Notes: generated from the letters alone by a model not told the origin. DNA of 34,673 nucleotides from Phycisphaerales bacterium UBA1926 (GCA_002337215.1 DDFO01000038.1:101480-136152); one strand, 5' to 3'; counted from the stretch's first letter, positions 25,448 to 32,629 are shown. Numbers and translations are program-made.

Positions 25448-26980
25448 ATGACACGCATATCGCTCATCGGCGCGGCATTCGTCGCATTCACGTCTGGCAC
25501 CACGCTCGCTGGGGCCATCATCGGTGTCCCGGGTGACCAACCCACCATCCAGGCCGCGATCGCGGCCGCATCAAACGGCGACCGGATCGAGGTCTCCCCA
25601 GGAACCTACAACGAGATCATCAGTTTCCTCGGCAAGCAGATCAGCGTCTACAGCACAGACGGTCCCGCCGTGACCACCATCGACGCGACCGGCATCCCCG
25701 ACGGTGGCAGGGGCGTCCCCGTCGTCCGCTTCGAGGGGGGCGAAGGCCCGGTCTCGCTGCTCGAAGGCTTCACAATCACAGGCGGCACCGGGGACACCGA
25801 CATATTCGGCGTCGGCTCCCTGATCGGCGGCGGCATCGTGATGTCCAACGCCTCGCCAACGATCGCGCGGTGCGTCATCACCGGCAACACTGCCGAGCTC
25901 GGTGCCGGCGCATTCTCGGACGGTGGCAATCCAACCTTCCGAGAATGCACCTTCATAAGCAACGACGCCGACCTCAACGGGGACGGCGTTGGCGGCGGGC
26001 TCTACCTCTTCTTCGGCGGCGGCACCATCACCGACTGCTCGTTCACCAACAACACAGCCCAACAAAATTCCGCCGCACTCCAGATCAACCGGACATTAGA
26101 GCCCGTCCACATCACAGGCTCGACCTTCACAAGCAACACATCACCCGGCAGCAACGGCGGTTGCATCGAAGCCGATCTCCGCGGCGGCATGACCATCGAT
26201 GGATGTCATTTCGAGGGCAACAGTGTCCAGAGCGGTAACGGCGGATGCATCCTCATCAGCGGTGGTAACGCCACATTCCTGAACACGACGTTCAGCAATA
26301 ACGCGGTCAACCAAGTCGGGGGCCAAGGCGGCGCACTCTACCTCGCTGGAGACTCCGCACTCGTCGCCAACTGCCTCTTTTACGGGAACACCGCCGGACT
26401 GCAGGCCGGTGCAATCCTTGTCGATAATGACGATACCGAGATCATCAACACCACGCTCTCTGGCAACGGCAGCAACGAAGCCTCCGCCATTTATCTTGTA
26501 CGCACCGCAGAATCCTCGGCTCTGCTGACCAATCTTATAGTCTGGGAAAACTTCGGCGCGTCCGATCAGATCCTGACCGATTTCAGCGGCGGGCCCGTCA
26601 CCATCAACCACTCCATTGTCCAAGGCGGCTGGGCGGGCGATGGCACCAACAACTCGGTCGAGAATCCGCTCTTCACCAATCCGGGCAGCGACGATTACAC
26701 GCTCCTCCCGGCCTCCCCTGCGATCGACGCAGGCGACACCCTCACCGCCGCAGCCGCCTTCGCCTCCACCACCGACATCGCGGGCGAACCCCGCCTCGTC
26801 GACGACCCCGTCACCGCGAACACCGGCGTCGAGATCCTCGGGACCAATATCGATCTCGGCGCATCCGAATTCCAGCCCAGCAACGACCCAGCCTGCCTCG
26901 CCGATCTCTCGGGCGACGGCATCCTCGATCTCGCAGATATCGGCCTGTTCGTCACCAACTTCACAACAGGCTGCCCCTGA
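25448..26980 (+). CDS. Secreted right-handed beta-helix protein with choice-of-anchor Q and dockerin-like tail
   Basis: 510 residues from ATG 25448, preceded by GGGGAGAG; a start at 25379 would hide the signal peptide. The signal peptide is MTRISLIGAAFVAFTSGTTLAGA. The body is a parallel beta-helix opening with VPGDQPTIQAAIAAASNGDRIEVSPGTYNE, as in pectate-lyase-like and polymorphic repeat proteins, with repeated TNNTA/SNNAV/GNT asparagine ladders. DYTLLPASPAIDAGDT...TDIAGEPRLVDD...IDLGASEF matches the choice-of-anchor Q pattern. The end, CLADLSGDGILDLADIGLFVTNFTTGCP, resembles the GC-type dockerin-like module seen on many Phycisphaerae exported proteins. It is probably cell-surface or released; no lyase catalytic residues could be assigned. 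Confidence 0.88.
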   Translation: MTRISLIGAAFVAFTSGTTLAGAIIGVPGDQPTIQAAIAAASNGDRIEVSPGTYNEIISFLGKQISVYSTDGPAVTTIDATGIPDGGRGVPVVRFEGGEGPVSLLEGFTITGGTGDTDIFGVGSLIGGGIVMSNASPTIARCVITGNTAELGAGAFSDGGNPTFRECTFISNDADLNGDGVGGGLYLFFGGGTITDCSFTNNTAQQNSAALQINRTLEPVHITGSTFTSNTSPGSNGGCIEADLRGGMTIDGCHFEGNSVQSGNGGCILISGGNATFLNTTFSNNAVNQVGGQGGALYLAGDSALVANCLFYGNTAGLQAGAILVDNDDTEIINTTLSGNGSNEASAIYLVRTAESSALLTNLIVWENFGASDQILTDFSGGPVTINHSIVQGGWAGDGTNNSVENPLFTNPGSDDYTLLPASPAIDAGDTLTAAAAFASTTDIAGEPRLVDDPVTANTGVEILGTNIDLGASEFQPSNDPACLADLSGDGILDLADIGLFVTNFTTGCP

Positions 26981-27034
26981 GACCATCATCAAACGCAGAA
27001 TCTTCGGGCCGGCCACGCCAGTGCGCGGGCGCTG

Positions 27035-27040
27035 TATCCT
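27035..27040 (+). promoter_or_regulatory. -10 box (leaderless type) of scoA
   Basis: TATCCT ends six bases (CAGCGC) before the scoA ATG; identical hexamer and spacing to kdsA. No -35 is evident. Confidence 0.5.
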
Positions 27041-27046
27041 CAGCGC

Positions 27047-27853
27047 ATGCCAGACAAAATCTACAAAGCCGCCGCCGACACATTCGCCGACCTCAAAGAC
27101 CGCGGAATCCTCCACGACGGCGCCACCATCATGGTCGGCGGGTTCGGCCTCTGCGGCATCCCCGAACAACTCATCATCGCCCTCCGAGACACCGGCGTCA
27201 CGGGCCTCACCTGCATCTCCAACAACGCCGGCGTCGACGACTGGGGGCTCGGCCTCCTCCTCCAGACCAAGCAGATCCGAAAAATGATCTCCTCCTACGT
27301 CGGCGAGAACGACACCTTCGAGGCCCAATACCTCTCGGGCGACCTCGAAGTCGAGTTCAACCCCCAGGGCACCCTCGCCGAACGCATCCGCGCGGGCGGC
27401 GCCGGCATCCCCGCCTTCTACACCGCAACAGGCGTCGGCACCCTCGTCGCCGAGGGCAAGACCGTCCGCGATTGGATCCCCCCACGCAACGACACCAAGC
27501 ACTTCAACCGCCCGCCCCGCATGTCGACCCACCCCGGCTCAGATATGGACGAGTCCGTCCGCGTCGAACACGCCGCCAAGCCCCGCCCCTACGTCCTCGA
27601 AACAGGCCTCTACGCCGACCTCGCCCTCGTCAAAGCCGCCAGGGCCGACCACTTCGGCAACCTCGTCTTCAGCAAAACCGCCCGCAACTTCAACCCCATG
27701 ATGGCGACCGCCGCGACTTTCACCATCGCCGAAGTCGACGAACTCGTTGATTCGCCGATCGACCCCGACGCCGTCCACACCCCCGGCAACTTCATCGACC
27801 GCGTCGTGCAGACGCAAAGCGAGAAACGGATCGAGCAAAGAACCACGAGCTAG
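27047..27853 (+). CDS. scoA: 3-oxoacid CoA-transferase subunit A, no subunit B alongside
   Basis: 268 residues. The A (alpha) subunit of succinyl-CoA:3-ketoacid CoA-transferase binds Co[113 protein letters not shown]. Usual length is ~235; the excess is an insertion between VAEGK and [16 protein letters not shown] ([20 protein letters not shown] and onward). The catalytic glutamate resides in the B subunit, normally the next gene, but that place holds a Tae4-like gene. The subunit B gene is not elsewhere in the window. Start supported by a leaderless-type -10 box. Confidence 0.92.
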   Translation: MPDKIYKAAADTFADLKDRGILHDGATIMVGGFGLCGIPEQLIIALRDTGVTGLTCISNNAGVDDWGLGLLLQTKQIRKMISSYVGENDTFEAQYLSGDLEVEFNPQGTLAERIRAGGAGIPAFYTATGVGTLVAEGKTVRDWIPPRNDTKHFNRPPRMSTHPGSDMDESVRVEHAAKPRPYVLETGLYADLALVKAARADHFGNLVFSKTARNFNPMMATAATFTIAEVDELVDSPIDPDAVHTPGNFIDRVVQTQSEKRIEQRTTS

Positions 27854-27896
27854 CAGCAATCGGAGTCCCATTACTCCTGGCGGAAAGTGAAAGCCG

Positions 27897-28313
27897 ATGC
27901 GTCCGACATTCACACAGTTACTCCTCAATTACAGCACCGACAAAGCGTCGGTTCACGATTGCCCGCTTCCCCTCGATAACACGTGCGCTATACGAATGAG
28001 CGAAGCGCTCGCCGCTATCTCTCCCGGAATGACCGATGTGTTCCGCAATGCGGGTGTGAACGTCTGCCCGCACGGCTTTGTCCGGGGAGCTCAAGATCTC
28101 GCACGGGTCTTGAAAAGTCTGTGGGGTACCCACAGCCTCGGATTCGAATCCCCCGGCTCCCCTCCGTCGTCAATCGCCGGAAAACAAGGAGTCATCTGCT
28201 ACATGAACATCCCGACGTTTCGAGGTCAAGGGCATATCGACCTCTGGAACAGATCGGCGCCCGTTGGGCAGGCATACTGGGAGGCCAGCCCGATCTGGTT
28301 CTGGAATCTATAG
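27897..28313 (+). CDS. Tae4-like type VI secretion amidase effector (peptidoglycan amidase)
   Basis: 138 residues. It matches the Tae4 family pattern end to end: MRPTFTQLLLNYS at the N-terminus, the nucleophile motif NTCAIRMSEAL (C30), GVICYM before the His motif GHIDLWN (H113), and the closing IWFWNL. Tae4 enzymes are NlpC/P60-like papain-fold amidases that cut the D-Glu-mDAP bond of peptidoglycan in rival cells. The third catalytic Asp that other members carry about 11 residues after the His is not there (G124); D115 is the nearest acid. There is no signal peptide. No immunity gene (Tai4), Hcp, VgrG or other secretion gene is nearby. It starts 44 bases after scoA. Hand count gives 29 G+C in 60 bases at 27901-27960, low for this window, which suggests transfer. 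Confidence 0.8.
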   Translation: MRPTFTQLLLNYSTDKASVHDCPLPLDNTCAIRMSEALAAISPGMTDVFRNAGVNVCPHGFVRGAQDLARVLKSLWGTHSLGFESPGSPPSSIAGKQGVICYMNIPTFRGQGHIDLWNRSAPVGQAYWEASPIWFWNL

Positions 28314-28498
28314 CTACAAGATCGGCAGGATCGTCTCATCGAGGCAAGAGCCCGCAATCCTGGTTTCCTGAGGTAACCCGACGTTGTAGATTCGGCCTTT
28401 GCTGAATTCAGCGCATGAGAACACACTTTGTGCGCAAACTCCCGTCCCTTTACCCAATTCCCATTGAGCCGCCCGAAGAGCCGCCCCACACTACCCAC

Positions 28499-29902
28499 AT
28501 GGGAACCACAACCACACCGGCCACGCAGCCATTCGACTGGGATCAACTCGCACTCGAACTCAACAACACCGCGTGGGACGCCCCGCCAACCCGCAACGAC
28601 CTGTCCCAATCCCAGCCTTCATTCTCATCGGCGAAGGCCGATGACTCAACCCGTTCTTTCTCCCATTCTCCATTGCCCACGCCCCGTTCCCCGGTCTCCC
28701 TCCTCGACCTCCTCACCGACCCCGCCCTCACCATCCCCCAACTCGCCGACCACCTCGGCCTCACCCCAGCCGAACTTGCCGCCGACCTCCTCCCTCTCCC
28801 CAGGGGGGAGAGGGCCGGGGTGAGGGGCTCCCCACCCTTCGGAGCCTCTTCTTCTCATCCCTCTGCAACCCTCCAATCCACCGCAAAAGCCCTCTCCTCC
28901 CCCGTCGCCGCCCCAAAGGGGACTGCTGGAGGTGGCCCGCGAAGCGGGTCGGAGGGGGTGCCTCCCCTTCTGGCTCTCCTCCACGCCGCGCGCACCATCG
29001 CCGCCGCCCGCGCCGACCTGATCGATCACCAGGCCCGCACAGACGCCACCGACGCCCTCCGTCACATCGCACTCAACGAATCCGCATCCCCCGAGACCCG
29101 CCGGAAAGCCGCAACGACCCTTCTCCGCGAGACCGGTCCAGCACGCACGCAACACCTCCCTCTCACCAAGGGGGAGAGGGCCGGGGTGAGGGGCTTCCCA
29201 CCCTCTCCGCACTCCTCATTCTTTTCTTCTTCTTCTTCTTCTTCTTCTTCTTCTGCTTCTGCTTCTGCTGCACACCGAAGCGGACCCCCGCTCACCCCGC
29301 CCCCTCCAGCATCCCCATCATCCGATACTCGGGCTCCATCATCTCCCGCAGCCGCGCCACATCACCATCATCAACTTCGACCTTGTTTTGATAGCTCTTC
29401 GCCCGGTACGGCTTCAGCGGCAACGCCAACAGTTTCCCCAACCGCTCAAGATCCGCATCAAACCGAGACTGGTGCATCACGAACTCCAGCGAGTTCACAA
29501 AGTCACCCGCCTCGACCGGGTCGAGTCGTTCAGAAAACATCGCCACCTGCCGCAGCAGGTGAGCCTTCGGAATCCGATCCAGAAACGTCCCCAGGCTCGG
29601 CGTTTCCCCAAGCCACAGCATCTCGTTCGACGCCCGGTCCTGACCCGTCTCCCGGTAATGCACCAGCATCCGGTAGTGCGACAGCACCCGCTCAACCGGA
29701 TCCCGCAGGCACGTCACCCGAAACGTCCCCGCCGGCAGCGACAGCCGCCACGCCGGGATGTGCGATCCGCCCTGAAAGTAGAAGCCTTCTTCGATCAGAT
29801 GCCGGATCGCCCGCACGAACACGTACCCCTCCGCGATCAGCCACTTGTCGTTCTTCTGCAGCGCCTCGTTCAGATCGTGCCCGTTCCCCGCGAGCCCCAT
29901 GA
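28499..29902 (+). CDS. Repeat-containing hypothetical protein; 3' third doubtful
   Basis: ATG 28499 is preferred to the upstream ATG 28415, whose extra 28 residues look like leader. Residues ~60-100 contain SLLDLLTDPALTIPQLADHLGLTPAELAADL, a plausible helix-turn-helix. It is then broken by repeat A (LPRGERAGVRG) and repeat B (GSEGVPP), resumes with a helical LLHAARTIAAARADLIDHQARTDATDALRHIALNESASPETRRKAATTLLRETG, is broken again by repeat A, and runs into a serine run from a TTC repeat. From ~29292 to 29902 the frame is merely the antisense of the sulfotransferase gene and is probably not meaningful. Either the true stop was lost when repeats entered, or the gene is decaying. Function unknown; a terminase-small-subunit-like or regulatory DNA-binding role is only a guess. 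Confidence 0.5.
   Translation: MGTTTTPATQPFDWDQLALELNNTAWDAPPTRNDLSQSQPSFSSAKADDSTRSFSHSPLPTPRSPVSLLDLLTDPALTIPQLADHLGLTPAELAADLLPLPRGERAGVRGSPPFGASSSHPSATLQSTAKALSSPVAAPKGTAGGGPRSGSEGVPPLLALLHAARTIAAARADLIDHQARTDATDALRHIALNESASPETRRKAATTLLRETGPARTQHLPLTKGERAGVRGFPPSPHSSFFSSSSSSSSSSASASAAHRSGPPLTPPPPASPSSDTRAPSSPAAAPHHHHQLRPCFDSSSPGTASAATPTVSPTAQDPHQTETGASRTPASSQSHPPRPGRVVQKTSPPAAAGEPSESDPETSPGSAFPQATASRSTPGPDPSPGNAPASGSATAPAQPDPAGTSPETSPPAATAATPGCAIRPESRSLLRSDAGSPARTRTPPRSATCRSSAAPRSDRARSPRAP
28805..28828 (+). repeat. Interspersed repeat A, copy 2
   Basis: Same 24-base core as copy 3, preceded by CTCCCTCTCCCC, which pairs with GGGGAGAGGG to make a hairpin. It is read GERAGVRG in the host frame. 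Confidence 0.75.
28900..28966 (+). repeat. Interspersed repeat B, copy 2
   Basis: Contains GGAGGTGGCCCGC at 28928-28940 and GGGTCGGAGGGGGTGCC at 28946-28962, as in copy 1 at 23.1 kb. Both copies begin with CTCCCCCGTC and end in CTCCC, so the ends are inverted and can pair. Read as GSEGVPP, the same phase as copy 1. Confidence 0.7.
29171..29194 (+). repeat. Interspersed repeat A, copy 3
   Basis: Core identical to copy 2, preceded by CCTCCCTCTCACC. Read KGERAGVRGFP in the same frame as the other two copies. Confidence 0.75.
29224..29253 (+). repeat. TTC trinucleotide microsatellite
   Basis: Ten uninterrupted TTC units, followed by alternating TGC/TTC units to ~29270. It lies in the hypothetical gene (serine run) and just beyond the 3' end of the sulfotransferase gene. 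Length changes would not shift frame. Confidence 0.85.
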
Positions 29903-30071
29903 ACGCCATATTCAGGCTCGTCCCGGCCGTCTTGCGGATGTGATAGAAGTACACCCGCCGGTGCCCGGTCGCGAGTGTGCGTGCGCCGCTCACCCGCTTC
30001 CGTTCACCACGCGACGGGAAGTACCGGACCGGGTGCACCACTTTCTTGCCGAGTTCTTTGATCACGCTCAT
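29292..30071 (-). CDS. Sulfotransferase family protein
   Basis: 259 residues. It transfers sulfate from PAPS, probably to a carbohydrate. The 5'-phosphosulfate loop is YHIRKTAGTSLN (K47), and the 3'-phosphate motif is CLRDPVERVLSHYR (R123, S131). DRIPKAHLLRQVAMFS and FVMHQSRFDADLERLGKLL fit the Sulfotransfer_2-type fold. There is no membrane anchor, unlike Golgi-type relatives. It is divergent from kdsA with only 29 bases between starts, which invites a link to surface polysaccharide, but that is inference. TAGGAT lies seven bases before the ATG. Confidence 0.85.
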   Translation of the reverse strand: MSVIKELGKKVVHPVRYFPSRGERKRVSGARTLATGHRRVYFYHIRKTAGTSLNMAFMGLAGNGHDLNEALQKNDKWLIAEGYVFVRAIRHLIEEGFYFQGGSHIPAWRLSLPAGTFRVTCLRDPVERVLSHYRMLVHYRETGQDRASNEMLWLGETPSLGTFLDRIPKAHLLRQVAMFSERLDPVEAGDFVNSLEFVMHQSRFDADLERLGKLLALPLKPYRAKSYQNKVEVDDGDVARLREMMEPEYRMMGMLEGAG

Positions 30072-30078
30072 AGGCGCG

Positions 30079-30094
30079 ATCCTAGCGATATCCT
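30079..30094. promoter_or_regulatory. Two back-to-back -10 boxes for the sulfotransferase and kdsA
   Basis: On the - strand TAGGAT (30079-30084) is seven bases from the sulfotransferase ATG. On the + strand TATCCT (30089-30094) is six bases from the kdsA ATG. With only 29 bases between the genes, any -35 element must lie inside the opposite gene. Both mRNAs would be leaderless. Confidence 0.5.
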
Positions 30095-30100
30095 CCCGGC

Positions 30101-30976
30101 ATGCCCAAAGCCCCGCACCCCGCCCGCGCTTGCCACGTCGGCCCGATCACAATCTCGAACGACGGCCCCCTCACCATCATCGCCGGCCCCTGCATGTTCG
30201 AGTCCCTCGAACTCGGACTCGAGGTCGGAAAAACCCTCCGGGACACCTGCGCAGATTTGGGCCTGCCGCTCATCTTCAAAGCGAGCTTCGACAAAGCCAA
30301 CCGCTCGTCGGTCGCCTCCGCCCGAGGCCCCGGCATCGATGAGGGCCTCGATTGGATGCGCACCGCCGCCGAGCAGCTCGGCTGCCCCGTCACCACCGAC
30401 ATCCACGACCCGAGCCAGGCGGGCAAGATCGCTGCCGCCGTGGACATGATCCAGATCCCCGCCTTCCTGTGCCGACAGACCGATCTGCTGATCGCCGCCG
30501 GCGAGGCCGCCGTCGAGCACGACCGCGCGGTGAGCGTGAAAAAGGGCCAGTTCCTGTCGCCCCGCGAGATGGCCGGGCCCGTGCGCAAACTGGCCGAGGT
30601 CGGCTGCGAGAACGTGCTACTCATCGAGCGGGGCACGTTCTTCGGCTACCACCGGCTCGTCAACGACTTCACCGGGCTGGGCGATCTGATGGAACTCGAC
30701 TGTTCGAAGTTCAGCGAGGCGGGCTCGCCCCCCGTCTGCTTCGACGTGACCCACTCGACGCAGCTGCCGGGCTCGGGCGAGCAGACCGGCGGCCGACCGG
30801 ATCGTGCGCCGCTGCTGGCGAACGCCGCGACGGCGGCGGGGGTGCCGGCGCTGTTCATCGAGGCGCACCCGGACCCGTCGAAGGCGATGAGCGACGGGGC
30901 GACGCAACTGCCGCTAGACGAGATTCGAGGCGTTCTTGAGCGGGTGGCGAAGATCCGCAACGCGTTGAGAGCATAA
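30101..30976 (+). CDS. kdsA: 3-deoxy-8-phosphooctulonate synthase (metal-dependent type)
   Basis: 291 residues. It condenses arabinose-5-phosphate with phosphoenolpyruvate to Kdo-8-phosphate, the first Kdo-specific step. Signatures are TIIAGPCMFES (C31), FKASFDKANRSS, ARGPGIDEGLDWM, PVTTDIHDPSQA, IQIPAFLCRQTDLL, VKKGQFLSP, RGTFFGYHRLVNDF, FDVTHSTQLPG and EAHPDPSKAMSDGATQLPL. Cysteine in the AGPC position marks the metal-dependent class; metal-independent enzymes have Asn there. It pairs functionally with waaA at the left edge. Base use changes inside this gene, C-rich in the first half and G-rich in the second, coinciding with the strand-skew switch. Confidence 0.95.
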   Translation: MPKAPHPARACHVGPITISNDGPLTIIAGPCMFESLELGLEVGKTLRDTCADLGLPLIFKASFDKANRSSVASARGPGIDEGLDWMRTAAEQLGCPVTTDIHDPSQAGKIAAAVDMIQIPAFLCRQTDLLIAAGEAAVEHDRAVSVKKGQFLSPREMAGPVRKLAEVGCENVLLIERGTFFGYHRLVNDFTGLGDLMELDCSKFSEAGSPPVCFDVTHSTQLPGSGEQTGGRPDRAPLLANAATAAGVPALFIEAHPDPSKAMSDGATQLPLDEIRGVLERVAKIRNALRA

Positions 30977-31000
30977 AAAACCGCGACCTGATGGTCGCGG
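30975..31000 (-). terminator. Intrinsic terminator of rpmA (possibly bidirectional with kdsA)
   Basis: CCGCGACC (30981-30988) pairs perfectly with GGTCGCGG (30993-31000). Read on the - strand it is followed by TTTTTT, a textbook terminator 31 bases after the rpmA stop. On the + strand it follows the kdsA stop directly, but with only a weak T-run. Confidence 0.88.
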
Positions 31001-31030
31001 CGTTTCGAAATTCACATCAATCTGTCGGGC

Positions 31031-31336
31031 TCAGTTCGCCGCGGCTGCGCGGGCTTCGCGGATGCGGTTGAGCTGGACCGGGCGGGCGGCGTCGGCGTCG
31101 AGCGGATCGACGTGGACCTTGCGGCCCTGGAAGGTGACGATGCCGGTGTCGGTGCTGTAGAGCGTGTCGTCCTTGCCGCGGCGGACGTTGAAGCCGGGCA
31201 GGAACTTGGTGCCGCACTGGCGGATGATGATCGAGCCGGGCTGGGCGGTCTGGCCGCCGTAGAGCTTCACGCCGCGGTACTGCGGGTTGGAGTCGCGCCC
31301 GTTCTTGCTCGAGCCCTGTCCCTTTTTATGTGCCAT
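31031..31336 (-). CDS. rpmA: 50S ribosomal protein L27
   Basis: 101 residues from ATG 31336, with AAGGA eight bases upstream; an extension to 31402 is not conserved. [45 protein letters not shown] is diagnostic. The N-terminus starts directly at AHKKG, reaching the peptidyl-transferase centre, so no cleavable prosequence of the Staphylococcus type is present. The C-terminus is ~15 residues longer than in E. coli. rplU, nearly always just upstream of rpmA, is not there; a secreted protein gene is. Confidence 0.96.
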   Translation of the reverse strand: MAHKKGQGSSKNGRDSNPQYRGVKLYGGQTAQPGSIIIRQCGTKFLPGFNVRRGKDDTLYSTDTGIVTFQGRKVHVDPLDADAARPVQLNRIREARAAAAN

Positions 31337-31550
31337 GGCAGAATCCTTCGGTGTGTCTTCGGCGGAGTTCGATCCGCGGGGTACTTCGGCGTTCTCGTTC
31401 AACCTGCGCCGATCGCCCGGCGAAAAAGTCGTTCACCCGGGCCGCGATGGTAGGTCGCGGGGTGGGATCGGTCCAGCGGGAATCGGGCGGTCTCGATCGG
31501 AACCGGATCGAATCTCCGGGCCCGATAAATTTCCAGAGTGCGCAGCCGGA

Positions 31551-32252
31551 TCAGCGGAGGACCCAGCGGGCCTCGATGCGTTCGGGGGTGGGGGTGCTTC
31601 GCTCAGTGATGACCCCGGGGGCGGCGTAGCGGAGCATGCGGGTCTTCCGGAGGATCTTGCGGACGCGTTCGCCGGTCTCCGGGTCGGTAATGAAGAATGG
31701 CTCGCTCTCGCCGCTGAAACCCGCTGCGAAGACCTTGAACTCGTCGGCGGTGATATCCGGCAGTTTCCAGACCGCGAGGCCTCGGCGGGTGTTCTCGACG
31801 CCCTGGAGCATCGTGCTGACGATCCGGAGCTGGTCCTGCAGCAACGGGTCGTCGAGCATGTCCATGATCTCGCGAGTGACCTCGGCGGGGACGCCCCGGC
31901 CCGAGCGGACGACGTGGCCCTTGTCGGTCGCAAGTTCGAAGAGGGGGGCGAGCATCCGATCCTGACCAGATGTGTTGACGACGCGGTATGTCAGAAACGC
32001 GTACCAATCCGAGGAACCGTCGTTGTCGGTGATCTGGACGAGGCGGAGCGGCTCTGGCTTGAAGTCGAACTCCCATCGCGTGGGGACGGGATCGGGCTCG
32101 GGTGCCGCGATGGTCAGCGTGGCCGTGCCGGCGACGTAGAGGCCCGCGTCGGGGCTCGCGGCGGCGTTCGTCGCGGCCGATGACCCGATGAGGCCGGCGA
32201 AGAGCGCGGAGGCGACGGTCATGCGTGCGGGTGTGGTGCTGATCAAAGGCAT
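31551..32252 (-). CDS. Exported protein of unknown function
   Basis: 233 residues from ATG 32252, with AGGAG upstream. Longer reading to 32714 gives only Pro/Arg-rich shadow sequence. A signal peptide is likely: ARMTVASALFAGLIGSSAATNAAA, with cleavage near residue 35. The mature part is a single domain with WEFDFKPEPLRLVQITDNDGSSDWYAFLTYRVVNTSGQDR (strand-rich, with a beta-sandwich feel), then helical EVTREIMDMLDDPLLQDQLRIVSTMLQG, and ends in RKTRMLRYAAPGVITERSTPTPERIEARWVLR. No cysteine or catalytic motif is seen. It is unrecognised. It lies 214 bases upstream of rpmA on the same strand. Confidence 0.72.
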   Translation of the reverse strand: MPLISTTPARMTVASALFAGLIGSSAATNAAASPDAGLYVAGTATLTIAAPEPDPVPTRWEFDFKPEPLRLVQITDNDGSSDWYAFLTYRVVNTSGQDRMLAPLFELATDKGHVVRSGRGVPAEVTREIMDMLDDPLLQDQLRIVSTMLQGVENTRRGLAVWKLPDITADEFKVFAAGFSGESEPFFITDPETGERVRKILRKTRMLRYAAPGVITERSTPTPERIEARWVLR

Positions 32253-32629
32253 CGGGGCGGTAGCTCCTGCTGGTATCGGGTGCCCTGAGCGGGCTGTTCT
32301 GGACTGGAGTGCCGGCTCTCGGGTTGTCGGCCGCTTGAGATTGTGGGTGTCGGCCTGGTTCGGGGCCTGATTCTGTCGATCGGCTGGCTGGTCTGGTGCG
32401 GCGCTCGGCCTTTTTGTGCCCGCGTACCGTAGTCTATGCGGGGTTGGTTCGCTCTCGCTGGGCGCGCCGGTGCTGCCGGCGCGCGTCGATTCGGACGCGA
32501 GCAGGCGTCGGTTCGGGTCGGCGGGGTGATTGTTGGTGGCGGTCCGGTCTCGGGCGAAGTGCGACTCTGGAGTGCGAACGCGTGGATGACCTCGGAGGAC
32601 ATGTCGGCTCGCGGGATGGCGACACGCGG
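32253..32629. other. 377-base divergent gap between the exported protein and the GNAT gene
   Basis: No independent gene is supported. Frames on both strands are open only because of GC bias. The GNAT frame is open back to 32396, so its start could lie within this gap (for example GTG 32582). No clear promoter or repeat was recognised. Confidence 0.4.

Noticed and set aside
27918..28133. 71-residue - strand frame
   Set aside because: Antisense of the Tae4-like gene, GTG start without a ribosome-binding site.
28084..28162. tRNA-Ser/Sec-like or tmRNA-like element (GGGGAGC/GCTCCCC stem, CTGTGGG-GTA-CCCACAG hairpin, GATTCGAATC loop)
   Set aside because: D-arm is too short, the T-stem does not pair, the anticodon stem fails, and the stretch is coding sequence for the Tae4-like protein including its conserved C-terminal half.
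29224..29253. Phase-variation switch by the TTC run
   Set aside because: Trinucleotide unit cannot shift frame, and it lies outside the sulfotransferase coding sequence.
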